Shown here piece after piece: positions 40,766-41,001 of a DNA stretch of 41,001 nt. The stretch is from Ignavibacteriota bacterium (lineage in GTDB: Bacteria; Bacteroidota; Ignavibacteria; SZUA-365): assembly GCA_016218045.1 (NCBI GenBank), contig JACRFB010000023.1, positions 1 to 41,001 on the forward strand, written 5' to 3'. The translations under genes were made by a program, and so were the position numbers. The notes under the pieces were generated by a model. It searched no databases and was not told the DNA's origin. It saw nothing but the letters and a program-made list of their open reading frames with translations. How positions within the stretch are numbered: the first letter of the stretch is position 1; each line of letters begins with the position of its first letter.

Positions 40766-40860
40766 ACAGGCCACTATAATGATCGTTTTTTGCAGGTTTT
40801 GGCTGCTCGGTCTTGGCCAAACCAGGTGCAAAACGTGGCCAAACTAGGTGCGCCGTTATA
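40766..40860 (-). promoter_or_regulatory. Right end (attR) with transposase-binding-site-like repeats
   Basis: R1 (40836..40849, TGGCCAAACTAGGT) and R2 (40814..40827, TGGCCAAACCAGGT) are inverted copies of the left-end motif. R1 lies 11 bp from the end, matching L1. A degenerate copy in the left-end orientation is seen at 40792..40805 (GCAGGTTTTGGCTG). The outermost bases TTATA mirror TATAA at the left end. No gene lies between the tape measure stop and this site. Confidence 0.85.
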
Positions 40861-40865
40861 CTCCG
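40861..40865. repeat. Right copy of 5-bp target-site duplication (CTCCG)
   Basis: This copy is identical to 137..141 and abuts the inverted terminus TTATA. It belongs to the host gene sequence and forms the Gly-Gly codons at the join. Confidence 0.93.
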
Positions 40866-41001
40866 CCCGCGATGTACGGCGATATGTTACTCTCGGTCAG
40901 ATATAAACGCGCACCGGCGCTGAAGAACAAGAGACTCGCATCCGACCCGCCCAGTGCGGCGAAACCTCCTTCGAGACCCAAACGCGGAAACACCATCCGC
41001 T
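40861..41001 (-). pseudogene. Host beta-barrel-like protein gene, proximal fragment, disrupted by prophage
   Basis: On the minus strand, from 40999 downward, the frame is open: RMVFPRLGLEGGFAALGG, SLLFFSAGARLYLTES and SPYIAGG. It continues in frame into 1..141 once the prophage and one CTCCG copy are removed. Alternating beta-strand text with Gly turns suggests an outer-membrane barrel. The 5' end is outside the window, so the family remains open. Confidence 0.7.

Larger units (their letters stand above)
142..40860 (+). mobile_element. Complete Mu-like transposable prophage, siphovirus-type
   Basis: The element is 40,719 bp and is bounded by a 5-bp duplication and imperfect inverted termini. 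It encodes a CI-type repressor, MuA transposase, MuB ATPase, Gam, GemA, Mor, gp28/gp29/gp30-type head genes, an I-type protease, gp36/gp37-type proteins, a tail tube and a tape measure. The lack of sheath genes, the lambda-like D/E capsid pair and the long tape measure point to a non-contractile tail. The order departs from Mu: genes between about 9.6 and 20.0 kb run leftward and the tape measure is the last gene. It seems intact apart from one frameshifted membrane gene at 25507..26017. Confidence 0.95.

Overview
The window holds one complete Mu-type transposable prophage (142..40860, 40,719 bp) with about 140 bp of host DNA on each side. The ends can be placed to the base. A 5-bp direct repeat, CTCCG, lies at 137..141 and 40861..40865, and the element itself runs TATAA...TTATA. 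If the element and one CTCCG copy are removed in silico, one uninterrupted minus-strand reading frame of about 90 codons crosses the join. It looks like a glycine-rich outer-membrane beta-barrel, so the phage has disrupted that host gene. Host clues are Gram-negative traits (lipoprotein, beta-barrel gene), clear Shine-Dalgarno sites and moderately high GC. Five phage signal peptides all end in A-Q, a habit of Bacteroidota and their relatives. Together these suggest a Shine-Dalgarno-using member of the Bacteroidota/Chlorobi/Ignavibacteria group. This is inference only.

Left part, rightward unless stated. Terminal transposase sites (142..291) are followed by a leftward CI-type repressor (350..838). 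A divergent operator region comes next, then two small HTH proteins, a MuA transposase (1635..3917), a MuB ATPase (4339..5256), GemA/gp16 (5588..6148), Gam (7282..7818), several small unknowns and a Mor-family activator (8649..8969). A lipoprotein gene (9047..9541) and a strong bidirectional terminator (9593..9616) close this part.

Middle block, almost all leftward (9633..19987). This is the odd feature of the element. It holds an accessory segment (flavin-dependent thymidylate synthase ThyX, a DUF2786 protein and unknowns) and then half of the head genes: gpG-like, a DUF3310 protein, a MuF protein with a C-terminal nuclease-like domain, gp29-like portal, gp28-like terminase, DUF1804 small terminase and a gp25-like protein. 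A cloverleaf-shaped RNA candidate with two complementary 12-nt loops (14251..14341) sits in the leader of the DUF3310 gene.

Right part, rightward from a 358-bp divergent control region (19988..20345). First come the Mu I-type protease with nested scaffold, a lambda D-like decoration protein and lambda E-like capsid protein, and gp36/gp37-like connectors. Next are a lysis and exported-protein module (holin-like, a frameshifted membrane gene, a Cys/His amidase-like endolysin) and three consecutive surface or fibre proteins with signal peptides. Last come tail tube, tail-tip candidates, chaperone-like proteins and a 1354-residue tape measure, which is the final gene. No sheath or contractile baseplate gene was recognised, so a long non-contractile tail is expected.

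The genes form a coherent lysogenic, replicative-transposition phage. The repressor keeps the early operon off, MuA and MuB replicate by transposition, and the single Mor/C-family activator probably switches on both divergent late operons from the central control region.
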